This document shows, one piece after another, positions 24,707 to 33,842 of a stretch of DNA of 64,000 nucleotides; within the stretch, counting starts at the first letter, position 1; each line of letters begins with the position of its first letter. The position numbers and the translations under genes are program-made. Source of the stretch: Streptomyces sp. MUM 203J (GTDB lineage: Bacteria; Actinomycetota; Actinomycetes; Streptomycetales; Streptomycetaceae). The stretch covers positions 62,001 to 126,000 of the forward strand of contig NZ_JADWYO010000005.1 in NCBI RefSeq assembly GCF_022414595.1. The letters run 5' to 3'. The notes beneath the pieces were generated by a model. It saw only the letters and a program-made list of their open reading frames with translations, was not told the origin of the DNA and did not search any database.

Positions 24707-25075
24707 GTGACGGATCTGGATGTTGAGGCGCTGCAGCGCAGACTGGCCGAGTTCGCGGCATCGCGTGAGTGGCAGCCGTACCACACCCCGAAGAACCTGG
24801 CGGCGGCGCTGAGCGTCGAGGCGGCCGAACTGCTGGAGATCTTCCAGTGGTTGACGCCGGAGGAGGCCGCGCGGGTCATGGAGTCCCCGGAAACGGCGCA
24901 CCGGGTGGCGGACGAGGTCGCTGACGTGCTGGCCTATCTCCTCCAGTTCTGCCGGGTGTTGGGCGTCGACCCGCTGGCCGCGCTCTCCGCCAAGATCGAC
25001 CGCAACGAGGTCCGCTTCCCCGTGGGACGCCCTCCCGGGAGGGCTGCTCGGAAAGATCGTCACTCTTCGGAGTGA
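24707..25075 (+). CDS. MazG-like nucleotide pyrophosphohydrolase
   Basis: A 122-residue all-helical NTP pyrophosphatase of the MazG/dCTPase group. Metal-binding acidic residues are in place: SVEAAELLEIFQWL (ExxE type) and ADEVADVLAYLLQFC (ExxD type). REWQPYHTPKNLAAAL at the N-terminus is typical. Such enzymes hydrolyse dNTPs or NTPs to monophosphates, for house-cleaning or phage-response roles. GTG at 24707 gives the expected N-terminus. The roughly 20 residues after FPVG are a variable basic tail. Confidence 0.87.
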   Translation: MTDLDVEALQRRLAEFAASREWQPYHTPKNLAAALSVEAAELLEIFQWLTPEEAARVMESPETAHRVADEVADVLAYLLQFCRVLGVDPLAALSAKIDRNEVRFPVGRPPGRAARKDRHSSE

Positions 25076-25200
25076 GCGACGTGTACACACGGAGATTCCT
25101 GTCCACAGAATTCCGAATTCCCCTGGCTTTTGTGCTCGGACAGCTTCACTCTGGGTAGTGACTCTGTGAGCGGAAAGTCGTACGAACGGGGGCGGCGTCC

Positions 25201-25908
25201 ATGGATGCGGAGCGACTCATCGCGGTCAGCAGACGCGATCTGGCGGAGAGCCGGGAGGTACGGGACGTCATGGCGGCGGCCTGGCGGGCGCAGCGGCTCG
25301 CGCAGGCCGTCGGGGATCTCGTGGCGTTGAGCGGTCCGAGGGAGGTGCGGGGCGAGGCGCGTGCCCTCGCGGAGACAGGAGGCCGGGGTGGCGAGGGGGT
25401 CGCCGTGCGGCTCACCGAGGTCACGGACCTGCGGCGGACGTTACTGCACCTGGGCGCGCTGCTGGGGGACGTGGGGATCGCCCTGGTGGGGGTGGCCTGC
25501 GCCACCGACGAGGAGGGGCTCTACTGGCAGAGCATCGACGCGATGGACGCGGCGGACGAGTCGCGTGATCGCGTGCGCGCGATGCTGGCCCGGCTCCCCG
25601 GGCAGACACCTTCGGGCACCCGGGCAAGCCCGGAGGTCCGGGCCACCCGGGCGAGACCGCCCGGCACGCCGCCCAGAGACGAGGACCACGAGCACAGCGT
25701 TCACGAACAGCAGGACACCGGAGGGGCTCTGGGTCACGACGGCCGGCGCCCCGCCCCGGAGGACCGGGTCCGGACGGAGGGGGAACGCCCGGACCGTTGC
25801 CGTGCACGAGCACGGGCGGATCGCGACGACGGGCTCAGCGCCCCGTCACACGACCCGCACGGGGTGCGACAAGCGGCGAACCCAGCCGACAGGGCGGCGA
25901 GTTCATGA
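25201..25908 (+). CDS. DUF6099-like protein with long polar C-terminal tail
   Basis: Residues 1-135 resemble a conserved Streptomyces family I recognise as DUF6099: LIAVSRRDLAESREVRDVM, a central TEVTDLRRTLLHLGALLGDV, then GVACATDEEGLYWQSIDAMD. Function is unknown. Residues 140-235 are an unusual Pro/Arg/Asp/Glu-rich tail with no recognisable fold; family members usually end near residue 145-160 as I remember them. The tail may come from loss of the normal stop codon. ATG at 25201 gives the family N-terminus. Confidence 0.65.
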   Translation: MDAERLIAVSRRDLAESREVRDVMAAAWRAQRLAQAVGDLVALSGPREVRGEARALAETGGRGGEGVAVRLTEVTDLRRTLLHLGALLGDVGIALVGVACATDEEGLYWQSIDAMDAADESRDRVRAMLARLPGQTPSGTRASPEVRATRARPPGTPPRDEDHEHSVHEQQDTGGALGHDGRRPAPEDRVRTEGERPDRCRARARADRDDGLSAPSHDPHGVRQAANPADRAASS

Positions 25909-25919
25909 CGGGCGCGGCA

Positions 25920-26159
25920 TCACCGGAACCGCCGGTGTCCCGGGCCGGACTCCGCGCCCCGGTCGTCACGGTCCTGCCGGTCCTCGTTCGAGCGGTGCGC
26001 CGAGGACTGCAGGTCGGCGTCCAGCTGGGACAGATCCGCGGTGAGCGCCGCCATCAGCTCCTCCATCTGCTGCAGCAGACCCTTCGGGGTGCCGGAACCC
26101 TGCTGCTCGGGCATGTCCGGCGTGGACACGGCCTGTCCGGGCACGGCTTCCTGCGACAT
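25920..26159 (-). CDS. Small hypothetical helical protein
   Basis: A 79-residue acidic protein. Residues 25-50 form a probable amphipathic helix (LLQQMEELMAALTADLSQLD), flanked by a polar start and a charged Arg/Asp-rich tail. No membrane segment or known motif is visible. ATG at 26159 is one of several possible starts. It is convergent with the DUF6099-like gene, with about 11 bases between the stops. I do not recognise a family. Confidence 0.45.
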   Translation of the reverse strand: MSQEAVPGQAVSTPDMPEQQGSGTPKGLLQQMEELMAALTADLSQLDADLQSSAHRSNEDRQDRDDRGAESGPGHRRFR

Positions 26160-26492
26160 CACGGCCTCCTCGGCCCAGGTCCTCCCCGACGGGGAAGGAC
26201 GACGAGAGAGCGACGCACCGGCGCTCGCCGCCGACGCGTGGGCCGGGCGGTCCGGCACCGCCGACCCAACGATCACCCCACCACACCGGTCACGAACCGT
26301 CACGACGGCGTTGACGCCGTTCGAACACCCGGAGACACCACGTTCAAGCCGGTCCGCGGCAGCCCTCCGGGGGAGGCCGGGGGACGAGTGGCGAAGCCGC
26401 CCCTTCCCGTCGCCGGGGGGCTCAGCCCCCCGGCGACGGGAAGGAACGGTGCGGGGGAAGGAGCCGGCCCGGCCGCCCCGCCCCCTTGCGGC
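26160..26492. other. Intergenic region without a gene
   Basis: This 333-base stretch between the small hypothetical gene and pnkp (both minus strand) contains the pnkp terminator hairpin and presumably the promoter of the small gene near 26160-26260. GTCCTCCCC and GGGGAAGGAC form a second, imperfect short hairpin near 26178-26199. No further gene is supported. Confidence 0.5.
26402..26444 (-). terminator. Strong hairpin terminator of the hen1-pnkp operon
   Basis: Two perfect 19-base arms, starting CCTTCCCGTCGCC and ending GGCGACGGGAAGG, surround a CTCAG loop. The hairpin lies about 50 bases past the pnkp stop on the minus strand. Confidence 0.85.
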
Positions 26493-29036
26493 TCACAGCC
26501 GGGGGTCCACCGGCTCCGACTCCAGCGCCAGCACCGCGAACACCGCCTCGTGCACCCGCCACAGAGGCTCGCCCGCCCCCAGCCGGTCCAGGGACTCCAG
26601 CCCCAGCGCGTACTCACGCAGCGCCAGAGACCGCTTGTGCCCCAGGGACCGGCTCCGCAGGCGCCCGAGGTTGTCCGGCCGCGTGTACTCGGGCCCGTAG
26701 ATGATCCGCAGGTACTCGCGTCCCCGGCACTTGACCCCCGGCTGCACCAGCCGCCCCTGCCCGTCCCGGGCGAGCGTCTCCACGGGCTTGACGACCATGC
26801 CCTCGCCGCCGCGCCCGGTCAGCTCCAGCCACCAGTCGACACCGTCCCGCACGGACGCCTCGTCGCCCGTGTCGACATACAGGCGCCGGGTGGTCTGCAG
26901 GAGACCGCTGGGGTCGCCCTCCACCAGGCGGTCCAGCAGGCCCAGCTGCTCGTCGTGCGGCACCGCCGCCAGACTGCGGCCGCGCGCCGCGAGAATCTGG
27001 AACGGCGCGAACCGTACCCCGTCCAGCCCGTCCACGGTCCAGCAGTAGCGCCGGTACGCGTCGGTGAACGCCGCGGCGTCGGCGGCGCGTTCCCGCTGCC
27101 TCGGCAGCAGCCCGCCCACGTCCACGCCGCGCGCCGCGGCCGCATCCAGCGCGGCCACCGCCCCGGGGAACACGGCCGACGAGGCGGCGCCCACCGCCGC
27201 GTACTGGCTGCGCAGCAGACCACCGGCCTTCAGCGACCAGGGCATCAGCTCGCCGTCCAGCAAGAGCCAGTCCGTGCCCAGCTCCTCCCACAGTCCGGAG
27301 GCGGACACCGCCGAGCGGATGCGGCCCAGCACCTCCTCCGTCGTGCCCTCGTCGGAGAAGAACGGCCGGCCCGTGCGGGTGTAGAGGGATCCGGTCGGTC
27401 CGGACACCCCGAAGTGCTCGCGGGCCGCGTCGGCGTCACGGCAGACCAGGGCCACGGCGCGCGATCCCATGTGCTTCTCCTCGCACACGACCCGGGCCAC
27501 CCCGTCCGCGGCGTACTGGGCGAACGCCTCAGCCGGGTGCTCCAGGAACCCGTCCAGCCGGGAGGTCGCCGTGGGCGCCATCGTCGGCGGCAGGTAGGGC
27601 ACCAGCCGGGGGTCGACGGCGAAGCGGCTCATGACCTCCAGCGCCGCCGCCGCGTTCTCCTCCCGGACGGCGACGTTCCCCGCGTGCGCGGTCGTCACGA
27701 CCCGCCGCCCCCGCACATCGGCCAGGTCCAGGGGCCGGCCCTGGTGCCCGCCCGGCGCCTCGGACACCAGCGGCTTCACCGGCTCGTACCAGACCTTCTC
27801 GGCCGGTACGTCGACCAGTTCACGCTCCGGCCAGCGCAGCGCGGTCAGCTTGCCGCCGAACACGGCGCCCGTGTCCAGGCAGATGGTGTTGTTGATCCAG
27901 GAGGTGTTCGGCACCGGCGTGTGGCCGTACACCACCGTGGCCTCACCCCGGTACTCCTCGGCCCACGGGTAGCGGACCGGCAGCCCGAACTCGTCGGTCT
28001 CTCCGGTCGTGTCGCCGTACAGGGCGTGCGAGCGGACCCTGCCCGAGGTCCGGCCGTGGTACTTCTCCGGCAGGCCCGCGTGACAGACCACCAGTCGGCC
28101 GCCGTCCAGCACGTAGTGGCTGACCAGCCCGGCGATGAAATCCCGCACCCGCTCCCGGAACGCCTCGTCCTCCCGCTCCAGCTGCTCGACGGTCTCGGCC
28201 AGCCCGTGGGTGTGCCGCACCGCGCGGCCGTTCAGCCAGCGGCCCAGCTTGTTCTCGTGGTTGCCGGGCACGCACAGCGCGTTCCCGGACGCGACCATGT
28301 CCATCACCCGGCGCAGCACGCCGGGGCTGTCCGGGCCCCGGTCGACGAGGTCGCCGACGAACACGGCGGTCCGCCCCTCCGGGTGCCGCCCGTCCTCGTA
28401 ACCGAGCCTGGCCAGCAGCGCCTCCAGTTCCGCGCTGCACCCGTGGATGTCACCGATGATGTCGAACGGCCCGCTCAGATGCGTCAGGTCGTTGTAGCGC
28501 CGCTCCAGCACCACCTCGGCCGCGTCGGCCTCGGCCACCCCCCGCAGGATGTGCACCTTGCGGAAGCCCTCCCGCTCCAGGCCGCGCAGCGACCGGTGCA
28601 GCTCCCGGCGGTGCCGCCGGACGACGTGCCGGGGCATGTCCGCCCGGTCGGGCCGGGACGTGTTGCGGGCGAGGCAGACCTCTTCGGGAACGTCCAGCAC
28701 GATCGCGATCGGCAGCACGTCGTGCTCCCGGGCCAGCCGCACCAGCCGGCGGCGGGCATCCGACTGCACGTTCGTCGCGTCGACCACGGTCAGCCGGCCG
28801 GCTGCGAGGCGCTTCCCGGCGATGTAGTGCAGCACGTCGAACGCGTCCCGGGTCGCGCTCTGGTCGTTCTCGTCGTCGGAGACCAGGCCCCGGCAGAAGT
28901 CGGAGGAGACGACCTCGGTCGGCTTGAAGTGCCTGCGGGCGAACGTCGACTTGCCGGACCCGGTGGCGCCGATCAGCACCACGAGGGACAGGTCGGTGAC
29001 GGGCAGCCTGCGCGGCGTGACGGTCTCGGTGGTCAT
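26493..29036 (-). CDS. pnkp: Polynucleotide kinase-phosphatase-ligase Pnkp (RNA repair)
   Basis: An 847-residue three-domain RNA repair enzyme. The N-terminal kinase has P-loop GATGSGKS (23-30). The central calcineurin-like phosphatase has GDIHGCS, GDLVDRGPDS and GNHENKLGRWLNG, then VYGHTP. The C-terminal adenylyltransferase/ligase-type domain has EEKHMGSRA near residue 523, where Lys is the adenylation site, plus GEGMVVKP. It heals broken RNA ends and, with Hen1, seals them with a protective 2'-O-methyl mark. The ATG at 29036 overlaps the hen1 stop (ATGA), as usual for this operon. Confidence 0.95.
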   Translation of the reverse strand: MTTETVTPRRLPVTDLSLVVLIGATGSGKSTFARRHFKPTEVVSSDFCRGLVSDDENDQSATRDAFDVLHYIAGKRLAAGRLTVVDATNVQSDARRRLVRLAREHDVLPIAIVLDVPEEVCLARNTSRPDRADMPRHVVRRHRRELHRSLRGLEREGFRKVHILRGVAEADAAEVVLERRYNDLTHLSGPFDIIGDIHGCSAELEALLARLGYEDGRHPEGRTAVFVGDLVDRGPDSPGVLRRVMDMVASGNALCVPGNHENKLGRWLNGRAVRHTHGLAETVEQLEREDEAFRERVRDFIAGLVSHYVLDGGRLVVCHAGLPEKYHGRTSGRVRSHALYGDTTGETDEFGLPVRYPWAEEYRGEATVVYGHTPVPNTSWINNTICLDTGAVFGGKLTALRWPERELVDVPAEKVWYEPVKPLVSEAPGGHQGRPLDLADVRGRRVVTTAHAGNVAVREENAAAALEVMSRFAVDPRLVPYLPPTMAPTATSRLDGFLEHPAEAFAQYAADGVARVVCEEKHMGSRAVALVCRDADAAREHFGVSGPTGSLYTRTGRPFFSDEGTTEEVLGRIRSAVSASGLWEELGTDWLLLDGELMPWSLKAGGLLRSQYAAVGAASSAVFPGAVAALDAAAARGVDVGGLLPRQRERAADAAAFTDAYRRYCWTVDGLDGVRFAPFQILAARGRSLAAVPHDEQLGLLDRLVEGDPSGLLQTTRRLYVDTGDEASVRDGVDWWLELTGRGGEGMVVKPVETLARDGQGRLVQPGVKCRGREYLRIIYGPEYTRPDNLGRLRSRSLGHKRSLALREYALGLESLDRLGAGEPLWRVHEAVFAVLALESEPVDPRL

Positions 29037-30553
29037 GCGGCCCTCCCCGCCTTCGCGGCCTCGGTGTTCGCGGTGCCGTCGCCGCGCCGGGTCGTCGCTT
29101 CCGCGGCGTTCAGCGTGAACACGGCCATCTGTGTGGGCGGTCCCACCTCCGGGTCGTCCTGGCCCACGGGTGCGAAGGTCACCGCGTACCCGTGCCGCCG
29201 GGCGACCTCCCCCGCCCAGGCGCGGAACTCGGCGCGGGTCCACTCGAAGCGGTGGTCGCCGTGCCGCACATGACCGGCGGGCAGGGACTCCCAGCGCACG
29301 TTGTATTCGACGTTCGGCGTCGTCACGAGCACCATGCCCGGCCGGGCCGCGCCGAACACCGCGTACTCCAGTGCCGGCAGCCTCGGCGGATCCACATGCT
29401 CGATCACCTCGCTCAACACGGCCGCGTCGTAGCCCTTGAGCCGCTTGTCCGTGTACGTGAGTGAGCCCTGAGTCAGCGTCACGCGCTCCGCCTGGCGCTC
29501 GCTCATCCGCTCCAGGCCCAGCCGCCGGGCCGCCAGGGACAGCGCCCGCGTGGACACGTCCACCCCGAGGATCTCGGTGAAGTGCGGCTCCTTCAGCAGC
29601 TCCCGCACCAACTGGCCCTGCCCGCAGCCCAGGTCCAGCACCCGCTGGGCACCGGCCGAACGCAGCGCCGCCGTGATCGCCTCCCGCCGCCGGACCGCCA
29701 GCGGTACGGGACGCTCCTCCGTGTCCGACGCCTCGTCCACGGCGTTGTCCAGCTCCTCCGCCGCGGAGTCGTCGGACGCCGCCAGCCGCGCCAGCTCCAG
29801 CCGCTCCATGGCCCTCCGGGTCAGCGACCGGCGCCGCGCCAGGTACCGGCTGGTGATCAGCTCCTGCTCCGGATGCCCGGCGAGCCAGCCCTCACCCGCC
29901 CGCAGCAGCTTGTCCACCTCGTCGGCCGACACCCAGTAGTGCTTGGCGTCGTCCAGCACCGGCAGCAGCACGTACAGGTGCCGCAGCGCGTCCGAGAGCC
30001 GCTGCTCGCCCTCCAGCGCGAGCCGCACGTACCGGGAGTCGCCCCACTCGGGGAACCGCTCGTCCAGCGGCACCGGTTCGGCGCCCACCGTCCACCCGAG
30101 CGGCTCGAACAGCCGCCGCACCAGCTCGGCCCCGCCGCGGGCGGGCAGTGCCGCGATCTCCACCCGCAGCCGCAGGGCACGCCCCACCAGCTCGGGCCGG
30201 GCGGCGCACTGGCCCTTGAGCGCGCTGGAGAACACCCCGCCGAGCGCCACCGCCAGCAGCGACGAGGCAGCGTACGGGCGGTCGTTGACGTACTGCGCGA
30301 GGCTTGTGTCAGGTCCCCGCCCCTGGTCCCGGCCGCCGCCCTTGCCCTTGCCGCGCCGGACCAGAGCGACCGGATCCACCTCCAGCAGGATTGCTGCCGT
30401 GCACCGTTCGGGCGTCGCCTCCGGATAGAAGACATGAGCCGTGCCATGGGAGGTGGAGAAGGCCTGCGCCCGGTCGGGATGCTTGTGCAGCAGGAAGCCG
30501 AGTCCGGTCGCGGGACTGTCAGGGGTACCGGTCGTACTGATCGTCAGGAACAC
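29033..30553 (-). CDS. hen1: RNA 3'-terminal 2'-O-methyltransferase Hen1
   Basis: A 506-residue bacterial Hen1. The first 240 residues are the bacterial-specific Pnkp-binding and ligase-activating domain, starting FLTISTTGTPDSPATGLGFL. The C-terminal methyltransferase has the SAM motif RVLDLGCGQGQL and the metal-binding EVIEHVDPPRL followed by HGDHRFEWTRAEF. It methylates the 2'-OH of the 3' end of damaged RNA before Pnkp joins it, making the repaired site resistant to further cleavage by ribotoxins. GTG at 30553 matches the usual start. It is coupled to pnkp by a 4-base overlap, and only 64 bases separate it from the pucR-type gene upstream. Confidence 0.95.
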   Translation of the reverse strand: MFLTISTTGTPDSPATGLGFLLHKHPDRAQAFSTSHGTAHVFYPEATPERCTAAILLEVDPVALVRRGKGKGGGRDQGRGPDTSLAQYVNDRPYAASSLLAVALGGVFSSALKGQCAARPELVGRALRLRVEIAALPARGGAELVRRLFEPLGWTVGAEPVPLDERFPEWGDSRYVRLALEGEQRLSDALRHLYVLLPVLDDAKHYWVSADEVDKLLRAGEGWLAGHPEQELITSRYLARRRSLTRRAMERLELARLAASDDSAAEELDNAVDEASDTEERPVPLAVRRREAITAALRSAGAQRVLDLGCGQGQLVRELLKEPHFTEILGVDVSTRALSLAARRLGLERMSERQAERVTLTQGSLTYTDKRLKGYDAAVLSEVIEHVDPPRLPALEYAVFGAARPGMVLVTTPNVEYNVRWESLPAGHVRHGDHRFEWTRAEFRAWAGEVARRHGYAVTFAPVGQDDPEVGPPTQMAVFTLNAAEATTRRGDGTANTEAAKAGRAA

Positions 30554-30617
30554 CCGTACGAGTATTCCCCGGCGGGTGCTCCTCCTCCACGGGATTTCTC
30601 CTCCGAGGGATCTCTCC

Positions 30618-32129
30618 TCACCGGTGGCTCACCTGGGGTGACGGCGGTCCGGCGCCGCCGTCACCGCTGAGTGCCGCCATGGCCAGCCACAGTTCGTGCT
30701 TGGCGCTCGGGGCCTGGAGGAGGGAGCGGCCCAGTGCCTGTTCCGCTCGGCGGAGCCGCTTGCGCAGGGCGGCGGGGGAGATTCCGAGGGCATCGGCGGC
30801 GGGCGGGATCCGGGTGTCGGCACGCAGCCAGGCGCGGATCGTCTCGGCGCCGTGGGGAGGTCCCTGGTGTCCGAGCGGGGCGAGTTGGGCGCGGGCCCAG
30901 TCCTGGGCGGCGGGGGCGGCGAGCACGTCCGGCAGGGAGAGGGGGCGCCCCGGGGTCTCCGCGGGCGCGGCGCCCTCACCGGACGGCGCCGCGCCGGGGG
31001 CGGTGTGCAGCCGCAGGGCCAGCCAGGCGGTGGCCTGGCCGGGGACGCGGGCCAGGTCCAGGCCGAGCAGTGTGCTCAGGAGCCGGACACGGCTGGTGAG
31101 GGTGTTGCGGTGCAGCTTCAGATGGCGGTTCGCCGCGCTGCCGAACGTCAGCCACGACGACAGGGTGCCGAGCAGTTCCGAGGCCCCCGGATCGGCGCGG
31201 CGGGCCGGTACGTAGGCGAGGCAGGGGGCCAGGACGCGAGCCGCCCAGGCCCGGCCCCGGCCGGTGACTAGCCGGTCCGTGCCGGCGCGGTGGCCGAAGC
31301 CGGCGCAGCGGTCCGGCAGGCCCCGGGCCACGGCCAGGGCGTGGAAGGCCTGTTCGTAGCCGGTCGCCGTCTCCCGCAGGGGGAACTCGTCGCTCATCCC
31401 CATGCTCCACTCGGCGTCCTGGGCGGTGACCAGCCCTTCGACCCCGCCGGACGGCTCGCCTGGCCGCGCTTCGCCGCCCGCCGTGCCGTGGATCCGGGCG
31501 GTGGAGGGCACCAGGGCGATCAGGTGCCGGGGCCGGACCGGGCAGGGCACGAGCCAGGTCCGCTCACCGGTCAGCCGGGCGACTCTGGCGGCGAGGGCGT
31601 CCCGTCGCCCGGCGGGGCACTCCACCACGAGGACGCGCAGGCTCTGGGGCAGCGGGGGCCGCAACGCCGCCGCGATGCGCTGGGCCGGGGGGATCTCACC
31701 GACCATCAGCAGGTGCAGCACCGCCTCGCGGCTGTGCGCCTCCGCCGACCGCAGACGCAGGCAGTCGCGCTCCGCCCGCTCCAGCCGCTGTGCCAGGCCC
31801 AGCACCCGGGCGGCCTCGGTGAGCGGCCCGCCCGCGGGCCGCCCGTCCCGCAGGGTCGCGGCGAGATACGGCGCGCCCCCGTCCACGGCGAGCGGGACCA
31901 GGTGGACAGGGTGCCGCCGGTCCCCGGGCCGCAGTGCCGAGGCCAGGGCGGCGGTCTCGGCCTGGGCCTGCTGCCGGGGCGCCGCCAGAACCTCGCCGTC
32001 CGCGCCCAGCACGGCGGCCGCGTGCGCCTGGTGCCGCACCAGCCAGTCGAGGATCTGCCCGGTGGCACCGGGGCGGCCGACCAGGCGGGTGAGCGACAGG
32101 GCCGTCTCGTCACGCCAGGATGTGGTCAT
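30618..32129 (-). CDS. PucR/CdaR-type transcriptional regulator
   Basis: A 503-residue regulator. The N-terminal half is sensor-like ([19 protein letters not shown]). The C-terminal half has the PucR helix-turn-helix [20 protein letters not shown], followed by a second helical element [20 protein letters not shown]. The family controls purine, amino-acid or related catabolic genes. It is divergent from arcA across about 110 bases, so arginine deiminase control is the simplest guess. ATG at 32129 is the likely start; a longer frame upstream would run across the arcA promoter. Confidence 0.8.
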   Translation of the reverse strand: MTTSWRDETALSLTRLVGRPGATGQILDWLVRHQAHAAAVLGADGEVLAAPRQQAQAETAALASALRPGDRRHPVHLVPLAVDGGAPYLAATLRDGRPAGGPLTEAARVLGLAQRLERAERDCLRLRSAEAHSREAVLHLLMVGEIPPAQRIAAALRPPLPQSLRVLVVECPAGRRDALAARVARLTGERTWLVPCPVRPRHLIALVPSTARIHGTAGGEARPGEPSGGVEGLVTAQDAEWSMGMSDEFPLRETATGYEQAFHALAVARGLPDRCAGFGHRAGTDRLVTGRGRAWAARVLAPCLAYVPARRADPGASELLGTLSSWLTFGSAANRHLKLHRNTLTSRVRLLSTLLGLDLARVPGQATAWLALRLHTAPGAAPSGEGAAPAETPGRPLSLPDVLAAPAAQDWARAQLAPLGHQGPPHGAETIRAWLRADTRIPPAADALGISPAALRKRLRRAEQALGRSLLQAPSAKHELWLAMAALSGDGGAGPPSPQVSHR

Positions 32130-32238
32130 GCCAAGCACGGTAGCGCGACGCGGACGGGCGGCGCTCCCGCCCCCGCACCTGGCTGACGTTTCCGTATGCA
32201 CCGGTGCCACACGGGCCCCGCTCGGACAGGATGGGGGC

Positions 32239-33471
32239 ATGGGATTCCACGTCGACTCCGAGACCGGGCGGCTGCGCCGCGTCATACTGCACCGACCCGA
32301 CCTGGAGCTGAAACGGCTCACGCCGACCAACAAGGACGCCCTGCTCTTCGACGACGTCCTGTGGGTGCGGCGCGCGCGCCAGGAGCACGACGGGTTCGCG
32401 GACGTCCTCACCGACCGGGGTGTCCAGGTCCACCTCTTCGGCGACCTGCTGCGCGAGGTCCTGGAACTGTCCGCCGCCCGCAAGCTCGTACTGGACCGGG
32501 TGTTCGACGAGAAGGAGTACGGGCCGCTCGCCACGGACCACCTGCGAGCGGCGTTCGACGCGATGGACACGCCTCAGCTGGTCGAGGCGCTGGTGGGCGG
32601 GATGACCAAGCGGGAGTTCCTGGCCGGGCACCGCGAGCCGACGTCCGTGCGTTTCCACGTGATGGACCCCGACGACTTCCTGCTGCCGCCGCTGCCGAAC
32701 CACCTCTTCACCCGGGACACCTCCGCCTGGATCTACGACGGTGTCTCGATCAACGCGATGCGCTGGCCCGCCAGGCAGCGGGAGACCGTCCACTTCGAGG
32801 CGATCTACAAGCACCACCCGCTGTTCACCGGACCCGAAGCCGGATCGTTCCACCACTGGTCCGAGGGCCAGGACGACTACCCGTCCACCATCGAGGGCGG
32901 GGACGTCCTGGTCCTCGGAAACGGCGCCGTCCTCATCGGGATGAGCGAGCGGACCACGCCCCAGGCCGTGGAGATGCTGGCCAGAGGCCTGTTCGCGGCC
33001 GGGTCCGCGCACACCATCGTGGCCCTCGACATGCCGAAGCGGCGGGCCCTGATGCACCTGGACACGGTGATGACCATGGTCGCGCCCGACACGTTCACGC
33101 AGTACGCGGGGCTCGGCATGCTCCGCTCGTACACGATCGAACCCGGCGTCGGCGGGCAGGCCCTGAAGGTCACCGACCACCCGCCGGAACACATGCACCA
33201 GGCCATCGCCTCGGCGCTCGGCCTTCCGGCGATCCGCGTCCTGACCCCGCTGCAGGACGTGCACGCGGCGGAGCGGGAGCAGTGGGACGACGGCTGCAAC
33301 GTCCTCGCGGTGGAGCCCGGGGTGGTCGTGGCGTACGAGCGGAACGTCACGACCAACACGCATCTGCGGCGCGAGGGGATCGAGGTCATCGAGATCCGGG
33401 GCAGTGAGCTGGGCCGGGGCCGCGGCGGCCCCCGCTGCATGAGCTGCCCCATCGAACGGGACGCGGCGTAG
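32239..33471 (+). CDS. arcA: Arginine deiminase
   Basis: A 410-residue arginine deiminase, converting arginine to citrulline and ammonia. The characteristic segments are present: [55 protein letters not shown] and the C-terminal [10 protein letters not shown] with the catalytic Cys. Length matches the family. The ATG at 32239 follows AGG. Its partner ornithine carbamoyltransferase is 1.8 kb downstream, separated by an oppositely oriented P450-ferredoxin pair, and no carbamate kinase gene is visible here. Confidence 0.95.
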   Translation: MGFHVDSETGRLRRVILHRPDLELKRLTPTNKDALLFDDVLWVRRARQEHDGFADVLTDRGVQVHLFGDLLREVLELSAARKLVLDRVFDEKEYGPLATDHLRAAFDAMDTPQLVEALVGGMTKREFLAGHREPTSVRFHVMDPDDFLLPPLPNHLFTRDTSAWIYDGVSINAMRWPARQRETVHFEAIYKHHPLFTGPEAGSFHHWSEGQDDYPSTIEGGDVLVLGNGAVLIGMSERTTPQAVEMLARGLFAAGSAHTIVALDMPKRRALMHLDTVMTMVAPDTFTQYAGLGMLRSYTIEPGVGGQALKVTDHPPEHMHQAIASALGLPAIRVLTPLQDVHAAEREQWDDGCNVLAVEPGVVVAYERNVTTNTHLRREGIEVIEIRGSELGRGRGGPRCMSCPIERDAA

Positions 33472-33617
33472 CCGTACCGGTGGGGGCGCTGCCCGCCACC
33501 GACCCCGCCCCCGCTCCGCGTCTCCTCGAACCCCTCCGGCTCTGAGGACTCTTCGAGCGGGTGGCCGGGGGCGGGACCGAACGCAGCCCCCCCGGTGCCC
33601 GGGAGGCGCGCCCGCGG

Positions 33618-33842
33618 TCAGGCCCGCGGCCCCACCGTCCCCGCGCCGTCCCGGACGGTGATCGCCTGCGCCGGGCACGAGTCCGCCGCGTCCAGTGCCA
33701 GGTCATCCGCCGAAACGGCATCCCGCACCGGCTCGCCCCGCCCCCCGGCGTCCAGCCGGAACAGCTGGGGCGCCAGCGCCGCGCACATGCCCGAGCCCAT
33801 GCACCGGTCCCGGTCGACGTCCAGACTCCACACGGGCCTCAC
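33618..33842 (-). CDS. 3Fe-4S ferredoxin
   Basis: A 74-residue ferredoxin with the cluster ligands RCMGSGMCAALAPQLF and, near the C-terminus, DSCPAQAI. Three cysteines in this spacing indicate a 3Fe-4S cluster, the type that reduces Streptomyces P450 enzymes. The GTG start overlaps the TGA of the P450 gene (GTGA), so the two are co-translated and the ferredoxin is the obvious electron donor. Confidence 0.9.
   Translation of the reverse strand: MRPVWSLDVDRDRCMGSGMCAALAPQLFRLDAGGRGEPVRDAVSADDLALDAADSCPAQAITVRDGAGTVGPRA

Noticed and set aside
25441..25737. Small minus-strand frame starting with a hydrophobic helix (SGVLLFVNAVLVVLVSG)
   Set aside because: It lies opposite the DUF6099-like gene, and its C-terminal two thirds are shadow-like. 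No ribosome site was convincing.
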